From contig NZ_JANKBZ010000023.1 of assembly GCF_024623785.1 (NCBI RefSeq), positions 123,219 to 187,218 of the forward strand: a DNA stretch of 64,000 nucleotides. The letters are read 5' to 3'. Made by a program: the position numbers and the translations under genes. The notes beneath the pieces were generated by a model. It did no database searches, was not told where the DNA came from, and saw only the letters and a list, made by a program, of their open reading frames with translations. This DNA is from Archangium lipolyticum. GTDB taxonomy: Bacteria; Myxococcota; Myxococcia; Myxococcales; Myxococcaceae. Of this stretch, positions 27,247 to 36,526 are shown piece after piece; the first letter of the stretch is position 1, and every line of letters starts with the position of its first letter.

Positions 27247-28251
27247 TCAGTTCCCGGGTACCAGCCTCGTCACCCAGAACGCGTCCGGCACTTTCGCCGC
27301 CGTGCCCTTCAGCAACCTGTCGCGCAGCCGGGCCTCGGTCACCCAGATGCGGCCATTCGATTCCACCGTGAGGTTGACGGGAGACTCCATGCTGGAGGCC
27401 AGCACCTCGATGGGTCTCGGACCGGAGGCCCTTCCGAGCACGTCGATGCGGACCACGCGCCCATCGCCACTGTTCGCCGCACCCTCCAGCACGAGCAGCC
27501 GGCCATCTGGTGCGAAGCGCATTCCATCCGGATTCTCCAGACGGCGTGGCAGCTCCACCTCGCTCACGGTGGGGGGCGCTCCCGCCGCTCCCGGGCGCAC
27601 GAGGAAGAGCCGGCCCGGCCCATACGTGTTGACGGAGAGCGTCCGTCCGTCTGGCGCGAGCGCGATGCCCGCGGGGCCAATGCCAGACAGCCCCGCCGCC
27701 TTGGACGCGAAGCGGGTATCGGACACGTACGTCTCCAACCGCTCACCCCCGGGACGAAGGTAGAGGACGGAGGCCCGCGTGCTATCCGTCACGTACAGGC
27801 CGCCATCGGGAGCGACGGTGATGTCGTTGCCCATGCCTCCCTCCGGCACGGGGAGGATGCGCCGGACCTCGCCCGTGCGCGCATCCACCGCGAAGAGCCG
27901 GGGCGCACGCTTCCCCAGGGTGCCGTCCGGACGCAGCAGTCCCAGGGCGTCGGGCGAGGTGCCCCACAGCAGGCCGCGCGGCGCATCGAGCCGCAGGCTC
28001 GTCACGGCGAAGATCTCCTCGGAGCCCGGGAATAGCACTGTCCACTCGCCTCCCGGGGCCCGGCGCAGGATGCGCCCGCTCGACACCGAGCCGACGAAGA
28101 GCGTCCCGTCCTCCGCGTGGGTGATGCCGTTGGGATATGTGAGGCCCTCAGGCAGAGGCAGCCGCTCGCGGTGGGGCCGTGCCGCCGTGACGGGGGTGGC
28201 GACCGTGAGCAGCGCGGCGGTGAGCGCTCCCAGGACGTGCAGGCCACTCAT
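27247..28251 (-). CDS. Exported SMP-30/gluconolactonase-like beta-propeller protein
   Basis: 334 residues with signal peptide (GALTAALLTVATPVTAA). Repeated blades of about 45 residues with NGITHAEDGTLFVGS, GNDITVAPDGGLYVTDS, GIALAPDGRTLSVNT and MRFAPDGRLLVLEG are the pattern of SMP-30-type six-bladed propellers, which act as lactonases or sugar-acid binders. Its ATG overlaps the stop of the upstream SDR gene (ATGA), so the two are translationally coupled and probably share a substrate. Oxidation by the SDR followed by lactone opening would fit (inference). Confidence 0.82.
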   Translation of the reverse strand: MSGLHVLGALTAALLTVATPVTAARPHRERLPLPEGLTYPNGITHAEDGTLFVGSVSSGRILRRAPGGEWTVLFPGSEEIFAVTSLRLDAPRGLLWGTSPDALGLLRPDGTLGKRAPRLFAVDARTGEVRRILPVPEGGMGNDITVAPDGGLYVTDSTRASVLYLRPGGERLETYVSDTRFASKAAGLSGIGPAGIALAPDGRTLSVNTYGPGRLFLVRPGAAGAPPTVSEVELPRRLENPDGMRFAPDGRLLVLEGAANSGDGRVVRIDVLGRASGPRPIEVLASSMESPVNLTVESNGRIWVTEARLRDRLLKGTAAKVPDAFWVTRLVPGN

Positions 28252-29054
28252 CGCGCCTCCGTGCCCGCCCAGGGGCGATGGCCGGCGAGGGCGTAGCCGC
28301 CATCGACCAGGACGTTCTGCCCCGTGACGAAGCGGGCACCGTCGGAGCACAGCCAGAGGACCACGTCCGCTACCTCCTCCGGGCTGCCGAGCCGGCGCGC
28401 GGGCGTGTGGGTGATGAAGGGCCGCCGCGTCTCCTCCGTGGAGAGGCGGTGGAGCATGGGCGTGTCGATGATGCCGGGGTTGACGTTGTTCACGCGTACG
28501 CCGCGATCCATGCCCTCCAGCGCCACCGCGCGAATCATCCCGTCCAGCGCGGCCTTGCTGGCGGAGTAGAGGGAGGTGCCCGGCAGCGCGCCATGTGCCA
28601 GCCACGAGGAGTTGTTGACGATGGCCCCGCCGCGCCCGGAGCGCAGCATGGCGTCCACCTCGTACTTCATGCACAGCCACACGCCGCGCACGTTGATGTC
28701 GAAGGTGTGGTCGAAATCCTCGGCCTTCAGTTCATGGATGGGGGCGAAAGTGCCCTCCACGCCCGCGTTGTTGAAGGCGGCGTCCAGCCGGTCGAACCGC
28801 TCGAGCGTCGTGCGGACGAGCCGCTCCACCTCGTCCACCTTCGCCACGTCCGTGGGGAGGGCGAGCGCCCGTCCTCCGGCCGCCTCGACTTCCGCCGCCA
28901 CCGCGTCCAGCTCCGCGCGCCGCCGGCCCGCGAGGACCACCGTGGCGCCCTCTCGAGCGAAGGCCACCGCCGCGGCCTGCCCGATTCCGCTTCCAGCCCC
29001 CGTGACGAGGACCACCTTCTCCTGGAACGACTTCGACCCCTTTGTGTCCGCCAT
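28248..29054 (-). CDS. Short-chain dehydrogenase/reductase
   Basis: 268 residues of a classical SDR: GAGSGIG cofactor motif (TGxxxGxG), NNAG, SSW with the Tyr-Lys pair YSASK (catalytic Ser, Tyr, Lys), and NPGIIDTPM. The C-terminal GQNVLVDGGYA is also typical. NAD(P)-dependent oxidation of an alcohol to a ketone, substrate unknown. GAGGGAG precedes ATG 29054. First gene of a two-gene unit with the SMP-30-like protein and divergent from a LysR regulator 126 bases away, which suggests regulation by it. Confidence 0.9.
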   Translation of the reverse strand: MADTKGSKSFQEKVVLVTGAGSGIGQAAAVAFAREGATVVLAGRRRAELDAVAAEVEAAGGRALALPTDVAKVDEVERLVRTTLERFDRLDAAFNNAGVEGTFAPIHELKAEDFDHTFDINVRGVWLCMKYEVDAMLRSGRGGAIVNNSSWLAHGALPGTSLYSASKAALDGMIRAVALEGMDRGVRVNNVNPGIIDTPMLHRLSTEETRRPFITHTPARRLGSPEEVADVVLWLCSDGARFVTGQNVLVDGGYALAGHRPWAGTEAR

Positions 29055-29180
29055 GGTGCCCGCACTCCCTCGTGCTCTCCGATGCGTGTGGTGCACAAGT
29101 AGCCCAGGGCTTTCGTCCCATCATCGCGGGGCGCCGCACTAGACTCTTGCACCGCGCGCAACAATGCGGAGGAGCAGGGC

Positions 29181-30125
29181 ATGGATCGCGTGGCACTGAG
29201 GGACCGGCTGGAGGACATGCTCGGCTTCACGGCGGTGGCGCGGGCGCTGAGCTTCGTGGACGCGGCGCGCGAGCTGGGCATCAGCGCCTCCACCCTGAGC
29301 CGGCGCATCGCCCGGCTGGAGGACGCGCTGGGCACCGCGCTCCTGCGGCGCACCACGCGTCACGTGTCGCTGACGGAAGCCGGGACGCTGTACCTGGAGC
29401 GGTGCACCGATGTGCTCACCCGCGTGGAGGACGCGGATGCGCTCGTCTCGGGCCTGGCGGAGGAACCCCGGGGGCGGCTGCGGGTGGCCGTGCCCAACCT
29501 GTTCGGCCAACTCCAGGTGGCGCCGCTGCTGCCGGACTTCCTGCGCCGCTACCCGCGCATCGGGCTGGAGTTCTCGTTCATGGACCGCTACGTGGACCTC
29601 GTGCAGGAGCGGTTCGACGTGGCCATCCGCATCGGCGCGCTCACGGACTCCAGCCTCGTGGTGCGCCGGCTCGCGACGAACCACCGCCTCCTCGTCGCGG
29701 CCCCTTCCTACCTCCGGGGCCGGCGGCCGCTGGCGAAGCCGGAGGACCTCGCGCACCACGCGTGTCTCTACTTCAGCCTGCTATCGGACGGTCAGTCGTG
29801 GAACCTTCGGAGAGGGGAGGAGCAGGTGACCGCGCGAGGCCGCCCGGCGCTCGTCGCGGACAACGCCGAGGCGCTGCGGCAGGCGGCAGTGGCGGGTTGT
29901 GGCGTCACCGTGCTGGCCACGTTCCTCATCGCGGAGGACCTGCGCGCCGGGCGGCTCGTGCGGGTGCTGGAGGGGTGGTCCGTGCCTGACACCGGCATCT
30001 TCGCGGTGCATCCGCCGGGGCGGCTGGTGCCCTCAAAAGTGAGGGCCTTCGTCTCCTTCCTCGCGGAGCAATACGCGGGCTCGCCTCCGTGGGAGAGGGT
30101 AGGGGAGCGGCGCTCCGGCGCGTGA
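29181..30125 (+). CDS. LysR-family transcriptional regulator
   Basis: 314 residues. N-terminal winged helix-turn-helix: FTAVARALSFVDAARELGIS, STLSRRIARLEDALG, RRTTRHVSLTEAG; the rest is the two-lobed ligand-binding domain. This is the CrgA/AphB-like group of LysR proteins. Because it is divergent from the SDR/SMP-30 operon, it most likely controls that operon in response to the substrate (classical LysR arrangement; inference). GGAGCAGGGC is its ribosome site. Complete. Confidence 0.9.
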   Translation: MDRVALRDRLEDMLGFTAVARALSFVDAARELGISASTLSRRIARLEDALGTALLRRTTRHVSLTEAGTLYLERCTDVLTRVEDADALVSGLAEEPRGRLRVAVPNLFGQLQVAPLLPDFLRRYPRIGLEFSFMDRYVDLVQERFDVAIRIGALTDSSLVVRRLATNHRLLVAAPSYLRGRRPLAKPEDLAHHACLYFSLLSDGQSWNLRRGEEQVTARGRPALVADNAEALRQAAVAGCGVTVLATFLIAEDLRAGRLVRVLEGWSVPDTGIFAVHPPGRLVPSKVRAFVSFLAEQYAGSPPWERVGERRSGA

Positions 30126-30170
30126 GGCGTTTCTCCTCGGCCCCTCCGGCCCAGCCCCCACCCGCGGGCG

Positions 30171-31151
30171 TCAGCTCCCCTGACCCAGGCGCCTGGCCGC
30201 CTGGCGCAAGTGCTGCTCGGCCTGCTCGGCCAACTCCTTCACGATCTCCGCGGCGGGCTGGAGGGACTTCACCGCGCTCACCGACTCCCCCGCGTAGAGT
30301 GCCATGGCCTCGATGGCGCCCGTGGTCTGCCGCGTCGGGCTCGGTACGGACCAGCGTGGCAGGGGCATCCGCAGGTTGCCCATCACGAGCTCGCCAGTGA
30401 CGTCCCCCTGGAAGGCCTCGGCTGCCTCGATGCACGAGCGGAGGACCCGGTGCGGGATGCCCGGCATCATCAGGTCGAAGGCATTCGTGAAGACGGTGTC
30501 CTTCGCGCGCGCCTGGAGGAGCTTCTCGGCGTAGATCGGGTGGATGTTGGCCTCTCGCGAGGCCACGAAGCGTGTGCCGAGCCGCACCCCGGAGGCGCCC
30601 GCGGCCAGCGCGGCGGCCATCGTCCGCCCAGAGCCGATACCGCCTGCGGCCAGCACGGGAACCTTCACCACGTCGAGCACCTCCTCCAGCAGGGCGAATA
30701 GGCTCATGCGCCCCGTCAGGTGCCCCCCGGCCTCGACGCCCTGGGCGATGATGAAGTCACACCCCGCCTCGACGGCTGCCAGCGCCTCCTCGCGGGAGCC
30801 CACCTGCCAGGACGCCAGCGCCCCACCCGCGTGGACGAGGTCCACGAGGCCCCGGTCCGGCGGACCAAAGGAGAACTCGACCACCTTCGCGCGTGAGGCC
30901 GCCACCTCGACACAGGCCCGTTCGAGGAAGGAGATGATGAAGGTCACCCCCACGGGGCCGACCTTCCGGGCGCGCAGGTGCTCCAGCGCCTCGGCGAGCT
31001 CCGCCGCTGTGAGCAGTGGAGCACCGAGCATGCCCAGCCCGCCCGCCTCCGAGACCGCCCCCACCAGCTCGGGCGTGGCCACGGCGCCCATGCCCGCGGA
31101 TTGAATCGGTACACGGCATCCCACGAGTTCGGTGAAGCGAGTCGCGAGCAC
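30171..31151 (-). CDS. Nitronate monooxygenase (NPD-like flavoprotein)
   Basis: 326 residues of a TIM-barrel FMN enzyme. PIQSAGMGAVATPELVGAV at the start, GCDFIIAQGVEAGGH with the catalytic His, AAGGIGSGR and GVRLGTRFVAS for FMN phosphate binding are the class I/II nitronate monooxygenase motifs. The reaction is FMN-dependent oxidation of alkyl nitronates, or in some relatives enoyl reduction. GTG 31151 follows AAGGGGGA. It stands alone. Confidence 0.88.
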   Translation of the reverse strand: MLATRFTELVGCRVPIQSAGMGAVATPELVGAVSEAGGLGMLGAPLLTAAELAEALEHLRARKVGPVGVTFIISFLERACVEVAASRAKVVEFSFGPPDRGLVDLVHAGGALASWQVGSREEALAAVEAGCDFIIAQGVEAGGHLTGRMSLFALLEEVLDVVKVPVLAAGGIGSGRTMAAALAAGASGVRLGTRFVASREANIHPIYAEKLLQARAKDTVFTNAFDLMMPGIPHRVLRSCIEAAEAFQGDVTGELVMGNLRMPLPRWSVPSPTRQTTGAIEAMALYAGESVSAVKSLQPAAEIVKELAEQAEQHLRQAARRLGQGS

Positions 31152-31281
31152 GAGAATCCCCCTTTTGAGTCCGGAAGCGACATTACCAAGGAACGTTGCA
31201 ACCGTGCGCGATCGGGGGCAGAAGGCGCGCGGCGGTCACCGGGTGTGTCTTCGTGCCGGGCCGCCGTTGGCTGGAGGCGAA

Positions 31282-33327
31282 ATGTCCCGGATGTGGAGCA
31301 TGGTCGCCGCGATGTGGCTCGCGGCTTGTAGCACGCAGGTGTCCTCTCCCCAGGAGCATGGGGGCGCTGCACCGCGCGCGGACGAGGTGGTTCCGAGAGA
31401 GGAGTGGGAAGGGGAGTTGGAGGTCCTCGTGGTGGATTCTCCGTCGCTCCGGGAGTCGCGCCTGGCGTATTTCCTCATCGAGGGGAACCAGCGTCACCCG
31501 GTGGTCTTCAGCCGGGGAGCGCCGGAGGGGCTACGCAGTGGATTGAAACTGAGGCTTCGCGGGCGGCGGGTGGGCCATCAGCTCGTCGCCGAGGAGGTCG
31601 AGGTGGACACCCATGCGGCGGCCCTTCACGCCGCGGCCGGGACCTGTGGCGTCACGGGTGTGCAACGCAGCCTGGTCATCCTGGCGGCGTTCCCGGGCAT
31701 GCCGGTCCCGGCCATCACTCCGGAAGGGATGCGGGAGGTCTTCTTTTCCACCACGCGTCGTTCGCTGGCCGGCTTCTGGCAGGAGGTGTCCGAGGGCCGC
31801 ACCAGCACGACGGGTGACGTGGTGGGCTGGTACACGCTGGACCGTGCCTATTCCTGTAACGACACCGATGCCATGCGAAGCGCGGCCCTGCGGGCGGCGG
31901 ACGCGGACGTGGACTTCACCCGGTATGACCGCATCTTCATCGTCCACCCCGAGCCCGAGGAGGGTTGTTTCTACGCGGGGCTGGCCACGCTGTCCTGCGG
32001 CGCGTTGCCGACGCCGGACGGCACGGTCTCCGGGTCCACTGCATGGCTCGTCGCCAGGTTCATGGGCCAACACGACAGGGCCGTGGAGTTGGTGACGCAC
32101 GAGGCAGGACACAACCTCTCGCTGAATCACGCGCGCTCGCGCGACTTCGGTGCGGAGCCGCTCGGATACCTTGGCGCCCAGGGGGTCCTCACCGAGTACG
32201 GGAACCTCTTCTCCACCATGGGCTACTGGAACCTGGGTCACTACTCGGTACAGGACAAGGCACGCATCGGCTGGTTGGAGCCGGCCTCCGTGGCCGAGGT
32301 GGATGGCGTGGACGGCACCTTCACGCTCGCGCCCGTGGTGTCATCCGGAGGGCTGAAGGCCCTCAAGGTGCGCCGTGGTTCCACGAGCGGCGGTTGGCTG
32401 TGGCTGGAATACCGCCAACCCGTGGGCCCCTACGATGAGACACTGGCTCCCCAGGTATTCGGCGGCGCGCTCGTGCACTACGAAGACGAGGTGACGAGGG
32501 ATGGCTCGGACCTGGTCGACTTCACGCCGGAGACCACGTCCTGGAGCGACCCGGCCCTGCTGCCGGGAAGGACCTGGGACGACCCGTACAGCAACCTCTC
32601 CGTGACGGTGGGCTCGGCGACATCCGCGGGACTCACGGTGCACGTCCGGTATGGCGACAAGCCGTGTGTGCGGGCGCCTCCCGAGGTGAGGGTGACTTCC
32701 TTCTCGGCCACCGACTCGCCCGGAGGCCGGCCGGAGTTCGAAATCGCCCTCACGAACAAGGATTCGACGGGGTGCGGCCCGAGCCGCTTCCAACTCGGCG
32801 CCATCATCCCGGACGGATGGAGCTCCGACCCGCTGCCCGCGCAGCTCACGATCGCCGCGTCGAGCACGGCCTACGTGACCCTCCAGACGTATGTGCCCTA
32901 TCGCGTGGAGCCAGGGCTCTACACCGTGGGAGTGGACGTCACCCGCGATGGCTACACGGTGCAGGGGACGAGCATGATGAAGATCGTCGAGCGCTGCATT
33001 CCGTCGCCCCCCACGCTCAGGCTCTCGCCGGGCACGGTGACGGCGGCCCCGGGCACGTCGGTCACCTGGACGGTGGACGTGACCAACAACGACTCCGCTT
33101 CGTGCAATTGGGTCTGGTACGACTTCGTGTCCACCCAGCCGGCGGCGTGGGAGACGGCCTGGTCCGATTGGGGCGTGAACCTCCCTCCAGGCGGCGCCTT
33201 CACCTTCACGATGACGAAGTCCATTCCCGTGAGCGCATCCGGGCGCCACACCGTGGACCTGCAACTCCATCAGGAGGACTTTGGCCTCGCGGCGAGCGCC
33301 ACGGCCACGGTGGAGGTGGTCAAATAG
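31282..33327 (+). CDS. Secreted metalloprotease lipoprotein (gametolysin M11-like) with C-terminal Ig/NEW3-type domains
   Basis: 681 residues. MWSMVAAMWLAACSTQ is a lipoprotein signal with lipobox LAAC. The zinc motif THEAGHNLSLNHARSRD (HExxHxxxLxH) and the Met-turn-like STMGYWNLGHYS, with the IGWLE segment, are those of M11-type (gametolysin) peptidases. From about residue 450 two beta-sandwich domains with RVTSFSATDSPGG and SPGTVTAAPGTSVTW resemble NEW3-type repeats used for anchoring or adhesion. A TGGAGG box precedes ATG 31282. Likely an extracellular protease for predation. Confidence 0.85.
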   Translation: MSRMWSMVAAMWLAACSTQVSSPQEHGGAAPRADEVVPREEWEGELEVLVVDSPSLRESRLAYFLIEGNQRHPVVFSRGAPEGLRSGLKLRLRGRRVGHQLVAEEVEVDTHAAALHAAAGTCGVTGVQRSLVILAAFPGMPVPAITPEGMREVFFSTTRRSLAGFWQEVSEGRTSTTGDVVGWYTLDRAYSCNDTDAMRSAALRAADADVDFTRYDRIFIVHPEPEEGCFYAGLATLSCGALPTPDGTVSGSTAWLVARFMGQHDRAVELVTHEAGHNLSLNHARSRDFGAEPLGYLGAQGVLTEYGNLFSTMGYWNLGHYSVQDKARIGWLEPASVAEVDGVDGTFTLAPVVSSGGLKALKVRRGSTSGGWLWLEYRQPVGPYDETLAPQVFGGALVHYEDEVTRDGSDLVDFTPETTSWSDPALLPGRTWDDPYSNLSVTVGSATSAGLTVHVRYGDKPCVRAPPEVRVTSFSATDSPGGRPEFEIALTNKDSTGCGPSRFQLGAIIPDGWSSDPLPAQLTIAASSTAYVTLQTYVPYRVEPGLYTVGVDVTRDGYTVQGTSMMKIVERCIPSPPTLRLSPGTVTAAPGTSVTWTVDVTNNDSASCNWVWYDFVSTQPAAWETAWSDWGVNLPPGGAFTFTMTKSIPVSASGRHTVDLQLHQEDFGLAASATATVEVVK

Positions 33328-33367
33328 AGGGGGCCGTGCGGGGAATGCTCATGCCTGCCAGCTAGAG

Positions 33368-33415
33368 GCACGGCCTGGCTTTCGGGCGCGGTCCGCCTGT
33401 CATTCCAGGCCGTGC
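33368..33415 (+). terminator. Hairpin after the protease gene
   Basis: The arms GCACGGCCTGG (33368-33378) and CCAGGCCGTGC (33405-33415) pair perfectly over 11 bases around a 26-base loop. It sits 41 bases after the protease stop and 13 bases before the next ATG, so it may end the protease transcript or form a leader structure for the DUF962 gene. Confidence 0.5.
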
Positions 33416-33428
33416 TTAGCGTGAGCGC

Positions 33429-33731
33429 ATGCTCGGCAATCGCACGTCGGCGGAGTGGATCGCGGCCTACTCGAAGAGCCATACCCACTCGGTCAATCGC
33501 TTCTGTCACACCCTCGGCATTCCGATGATCGCCGCCTCGGTGCCGTTCGCGGTTGTCGCGCCCTTCGTCCCAGGACTCTGGAAGGTCCCCGCCAGCCTCT
33601 TCGTGGTGGGCTGGACCTTCCAGTTCGTGGGCCACGCTTTCGAGGGCAAGCCTCCCGAGTTCCTGAAGGATTGGCGCTTCCTCTTCGTGGGGCTTCGGTG
33701 GTGGGCAGCCAAGGTGGCTGGCCGGGCCTGA
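33429..33731 (+). CDS. DUF962 (Mpo1-like) membrane protein
   Basis: 100 residues. The family motif HTHSVNRFCHTLGIPM (conserved H-x-N-x-x-x-H) and the later GHAFEGKPPEF (His plus E/P) are visible, with two membrane helices between them. The yeast relative Mpo1 is an Fe(II)-dependent dioxygenase in alpha-oxidation of 2-hydroxy fatty acids; bacterial members are uncharacterised. Complete, standing alone. Confidence 0.85.
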   Translation: MLGNRTSAEWIAAYSKSHTHSVNRFCHTLGIPMIAASVPFAVVAPFVPGLWKVPASLFVVGWTFQFVGHAFEGKPPEFLKDWRFLFVGLRWWAAKVAGRA

Positions 33732-33748
33732 CGGTTCAGGTGGGCCGC

Positions 33749-34582
33749 CTAGAAAGCCGGAATCACCACTCCACGATAGGTGGACTCGATGTAGCGTCGC
33801 ACCTCCTCGGATTGAAGCGCCTTCATCAACGTGCGCACCTCGGGCCGTGCCTCGTCGCCCTTCCGGACGGCGAGCACGTTGGCATAGGGGTTGCCCTTGG
33901 CGGATTCGATGGCGAGCACCTTGGCATCCAGCCGGAGGTTCTTCTGGGCCTCGAGGAAGTAGTTGCCATTGATGACGGCGGCGGCCACGTCCTCCAGGGT
34001 GCGCGGTTGCTGCTCGGCATCGATTTCCCGAAGCTCCAGCCGCCGGGGGTTGTCCACCACGTCCTTCACCGTCGCGGCGGCGCCCACGCCTTCCTTCAGG
34101 CGGAGCAGTCCCTTCTGGGCCAGCAATTGCAGCGCCCGGCCCCCGTTGGTGGGATCGGCCGGAATGGTCACCCGCGCGCCCTCGGGTAGCTCCTCGATGC
34201 TCGCGTGCCGGGTGGAGTAGAGCGCCAGTGGCTCGAGGTGCACCGCGCCCACGCTGACCAGCTCCAGCTTGCGATCGGCGTTGAAGCGTTCGAGGTAGGG
34301 CACGTGCTGGAAGTAGTTGGCGTCCAATTGCTTGTCCGCCAGCGCGATGTTCGGCTGGATGTAGTCGGTGAACTCCACCACCTCGACGCGGACCCCCTCG
34401 CGCGCGGCCAGGGGGACGGCCACGCGCAGGATCTCCCCGTGGGGCACGGGGTTGACGCCCACCTTCAACGTGCGGGCACCCTTGCCCTCGGGGGCGGGGG
34501 GATCCGACTTCTTGCAACCGGGCAGCAGCGCCACCGGGGAGAGCAGGAGCGTGAGGAGCAGCAGTTGGAGAGGGTTCTTCAT
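33749..34582 (-). CDS. metQ: Methionine ABC transporter substrate-binding lipoprotein
   Basis: 277 residues. The signal MKNPLQLLLLTLLL...LLPGCKK has a lipobox before C24-25, so it is anchored to the inner membrane. The body is an NlpA/MetQ type II binding protein: LKVGVNPVPHGEIL, EVVEFTDYIQPNIAL, LDANYFQH and INGNYF. It captures methionine (or a peptide/analogue) for MetI/MetN. Third gene of metN-metI-metQ, with 22 bases between metI and metQ. Confidence 0.9.
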   Translation of the reverse strand: MKNPLQLLLLTLLLSPVALLPGCKKSDPPAPEGKGARTLKVGVNPVPHGEILRVAVPLAAREGVRVEVVEFTDYIQPNIALADKQLDANYFQHVPYLERFNADRKLELVSVGAVHLEPLALYSTRHASIEELPEGARVTIPADPTNGGRALQLLAQKGLLRLKEGVGAAATVKDVVDNPRRLELREIDAEQQPRTLEDVAAAVINGNYFLEAQKNLRLDAKVLAIESAKGNPYANVLAVRKGDEARPEVRTLMKALQSEEVRRYIESTYRGVVIPAF

Positions 34583-34604
34583 GGTTGGATCCTCGGGGAG
34601 TGAA

Positions 34605-35285
34605 TCAGTCGCGGGCGCGAACGGAGCGGGAAGCCGTGTGGTTGAAGCGGGCGGCGAAGCCATCGCCGACGAACTGGACGAGCTGCACGAGCACCAGCAG
34701 TACCACCAGGCACCCCAGCATGACGTCCGTGCGGAAGCGCATGTATCCGTACTTGACCGCGAGGTCACCCAGTCCACCTCCGCCCACGGCCCCCGCCATG
34801 GCGCTGTAGCCCAGCAGGCTGATGATCATCAGCGCCGTGCCGCGGATGAGCGATGGAAGGGCCTCGGGAATGAGGACGCGGAGGATGACCTGGCGGTGTG
34901 TGGAGCCCATGGCGATGGCGGCCTCCACCAGCCCATGCTCGACCTCCCGCAGGCTCTGCTCCACCACACGCCCCATGAAGGGGATGGCCGCCACCACCAG
35001 GGGCACGATGGCCGCGGTGGTGCCGATCGTGGTGCCCACCAGCAGGCGGGTCAGTGGGACGATGGCCACCATGAGGATGATGAAGGGGACGGAGCGGCCC
35101 ACGTTGACGAGCGTTCCCAACACCCGGTTCAACAGCGGCCTCTCCCATAACCCGCCCCGGTCCGTGATGACGAGCAGCACCCCCAACGGCAACCCCGCCA
35201 ACAGGACCAGCACGGCGGCCACCGAGGTCATGTAGAGCGTTTCGACGGTGGCGACCCACAGCGATTGCAGCAACTCGTCAGACAT
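34605..35285 (-). CDS. metI: Methionine ABC transporter permease
   Basis: 226 residues, five or six membrane helices, with the binding-protein-dependent permease EAA-type loop VEAAIAMGSTHRQVILRVLIPEALPS. Start MSDELLQSLW at 35285 overlaps the metN stop by eight bases, so translation is coupled. Together with MetN it moves methionine across the inner membrane. Confidence 0.92.
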   Translation of the reverse strand: MSDELLQSLWVATVETLYMTSVAAVLVLLAGLPLGVLLVITDRGGLWERPLLNRVLGTLVNVGRSVPFIILMVAIVPLTRLLVGTTIGTTAAIVPLVVAAIPFMGRVVEQSLREVEHGLVEAAIAMGSTHRQVILRVLIPEALPSLIRGTALMIISLLGYSAMAGAVGGGGLGDLAVKYGYMRFRTDVMLGCLVVLLVLVQLVQFVGDGFAARFNHTASRSVRARD

Positions 35286-36267
35286 GGGCGTGCACCTCGG
35301 GCGCCAGGCCCTGCTCCCGGAGGAACTGGAGCGCCTGCTCCATCGCCTCCTGTGTCCCGGTGAGCTCGAAGAGGAGCCGGCCCACCTGGGTTCCGGCGAC
35401 TCGCTCCAAGGAGCCCTCCAGGAGGTTCGCATCCACACCGAAGCGGCGTGCCATGAGGGTCACGACGGGTTGGGTGGCTCGCTCGCCACTGAAGTTCACC
35501 TCCACCAGCCGGCCTCCGGGGCTCACCCGCCAGTCCCGCGCGGCGAACGGTGCGTAGCACAGCTCGTGCAACCGCGTGCCCGGCCGCACGAGCAGCTCCA
35601 GCACCTTGCCCTGTTCCACCAGCTGCCCCCGCTCCAGCACCGCCACCGAGTCGCAGATGTCCTTCACCACCTGCATCTGGTGGGTGATGAGCAGGATGGT
35701 GAGGCCCAGTTGCCGGTTGATGTTCCTCAGCAACTCCAGCACCGAGCGTGTCGTCTCGGGATCCAGGGCGGAGGTGGCCTCATCGGACAGCAGGAGGCGG
35801 GGCCGCGGCGCCAGGGCCCGGGCGATGCCCACCCGTTGCTTCTGGCCCCCGGACAATTGCGCGGGGTAGGCCCGGGCCTTGTCCGACAGTCCCACCAGCT
35901 CCAGCAGCTCGCCCACACGCTCACGGATGCGCGCTCGCTCCCAGCCCGCCACCTCGAGCGGATAGGCGACGTTGCCGGCCACCGTCTGCGAGGAGAAGAG
36001 ATTGAAGTGCTGGAAGATCATCCCGATGCCTTGCCGGGCCTGACGGAGCTCCCGAGGATCCAGGGCCATCATGTCGCGGCCATCCACCCACACCTGGCCG
36101 GAAGTGGGACGCTCCAGGAGGTTGACGCAGCGGATGAGCGTGGACTTGCCAGCGCCGCTCTGTCCGAGCACGCCGTACACCTCTCCGGGAGCGACCCGCA
36201 GGGAGACGTTCCGCAACGCCGCTACGTCTCGCCCGTACACCTTGCTCACGTCACGAAGCTCGATCAC
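35278..36267 (-). CDS. metN: Methionine ABC transporter ATP-binding protein
   Basis: 329 residues. Walker A GQSGAGKST, signature LSGGQKQRVGIARALA, Walker B LLLSDEATSALD and ITHQM are all present, and the C-terminal 80 residues (VEVNFSGERATQPVVT...) are the NIL domain that senses methionine in MetN. GTG 36267 is the likely start (MIELRDVSKVYG); longer in-frame sequence upstream is not conserved. First gene of the importer operon; the region upstream is shared with divergent rarD. No convincing SAM riboswitch was identified by eye. Confidence 0.92.
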   Translation of the reverse strand: MIELRDVSKVYGRDVAALRNVSLRVAPGEVYGVLGQSGAGKSTLIRCVNLLERPTSGQVWVDGRDMMALDPRELRQARQGIGMIFQHFNLFSSQTVAGNVAYPLEVAGWERARIRERVGELLELVGLSDKARAYPAQLSGGQKQRVGIARALAPRPRLLLSDEATSALDPETTRSVLELLRNINRQLGLTILLITHQMQVVKDICDSVAVLERGQLVEQGKVLELLVRPGTRLHELCYAPFAARDWRVSPGGRLVEVNFSGERATQPVVTLMARRFGVDANLLEGSLERVAGTQVGRLLFELTGTQEAMEQALQFLREQGLAPEVHAHV

Positions 36268-36526
36268 ACACCACGACCACTCCGGCCCCTCCCCAATCGC
36301 CCCTGTACCGTGAGGCCTCCCATCACCGGAGCGCAGAGGGGAGCCGGAGGGAACGCCGCGCGACCGGAAACACACGGGAGCGGCACACTTGCCGTCATGA
36401 TGCATGATGTCAAGACGCGCTGTGCGGGCATGATGGATGTGACCTGGGGCGGGTGCGATGACGCTGCACCCGAGCCGGACCGCTGGTATGTAGCGCGGCG
36501 CCAGGGGGCAGAAAGAAGCGAGCACC

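Noticed and set aside
36268..36526. SAM-type riboswitch in front of metN
   Set aside because: No conserved riboswitch core could be recognised by eye; only a tandem CATGATG word at 36396-36410. A covariance search would be decisive.
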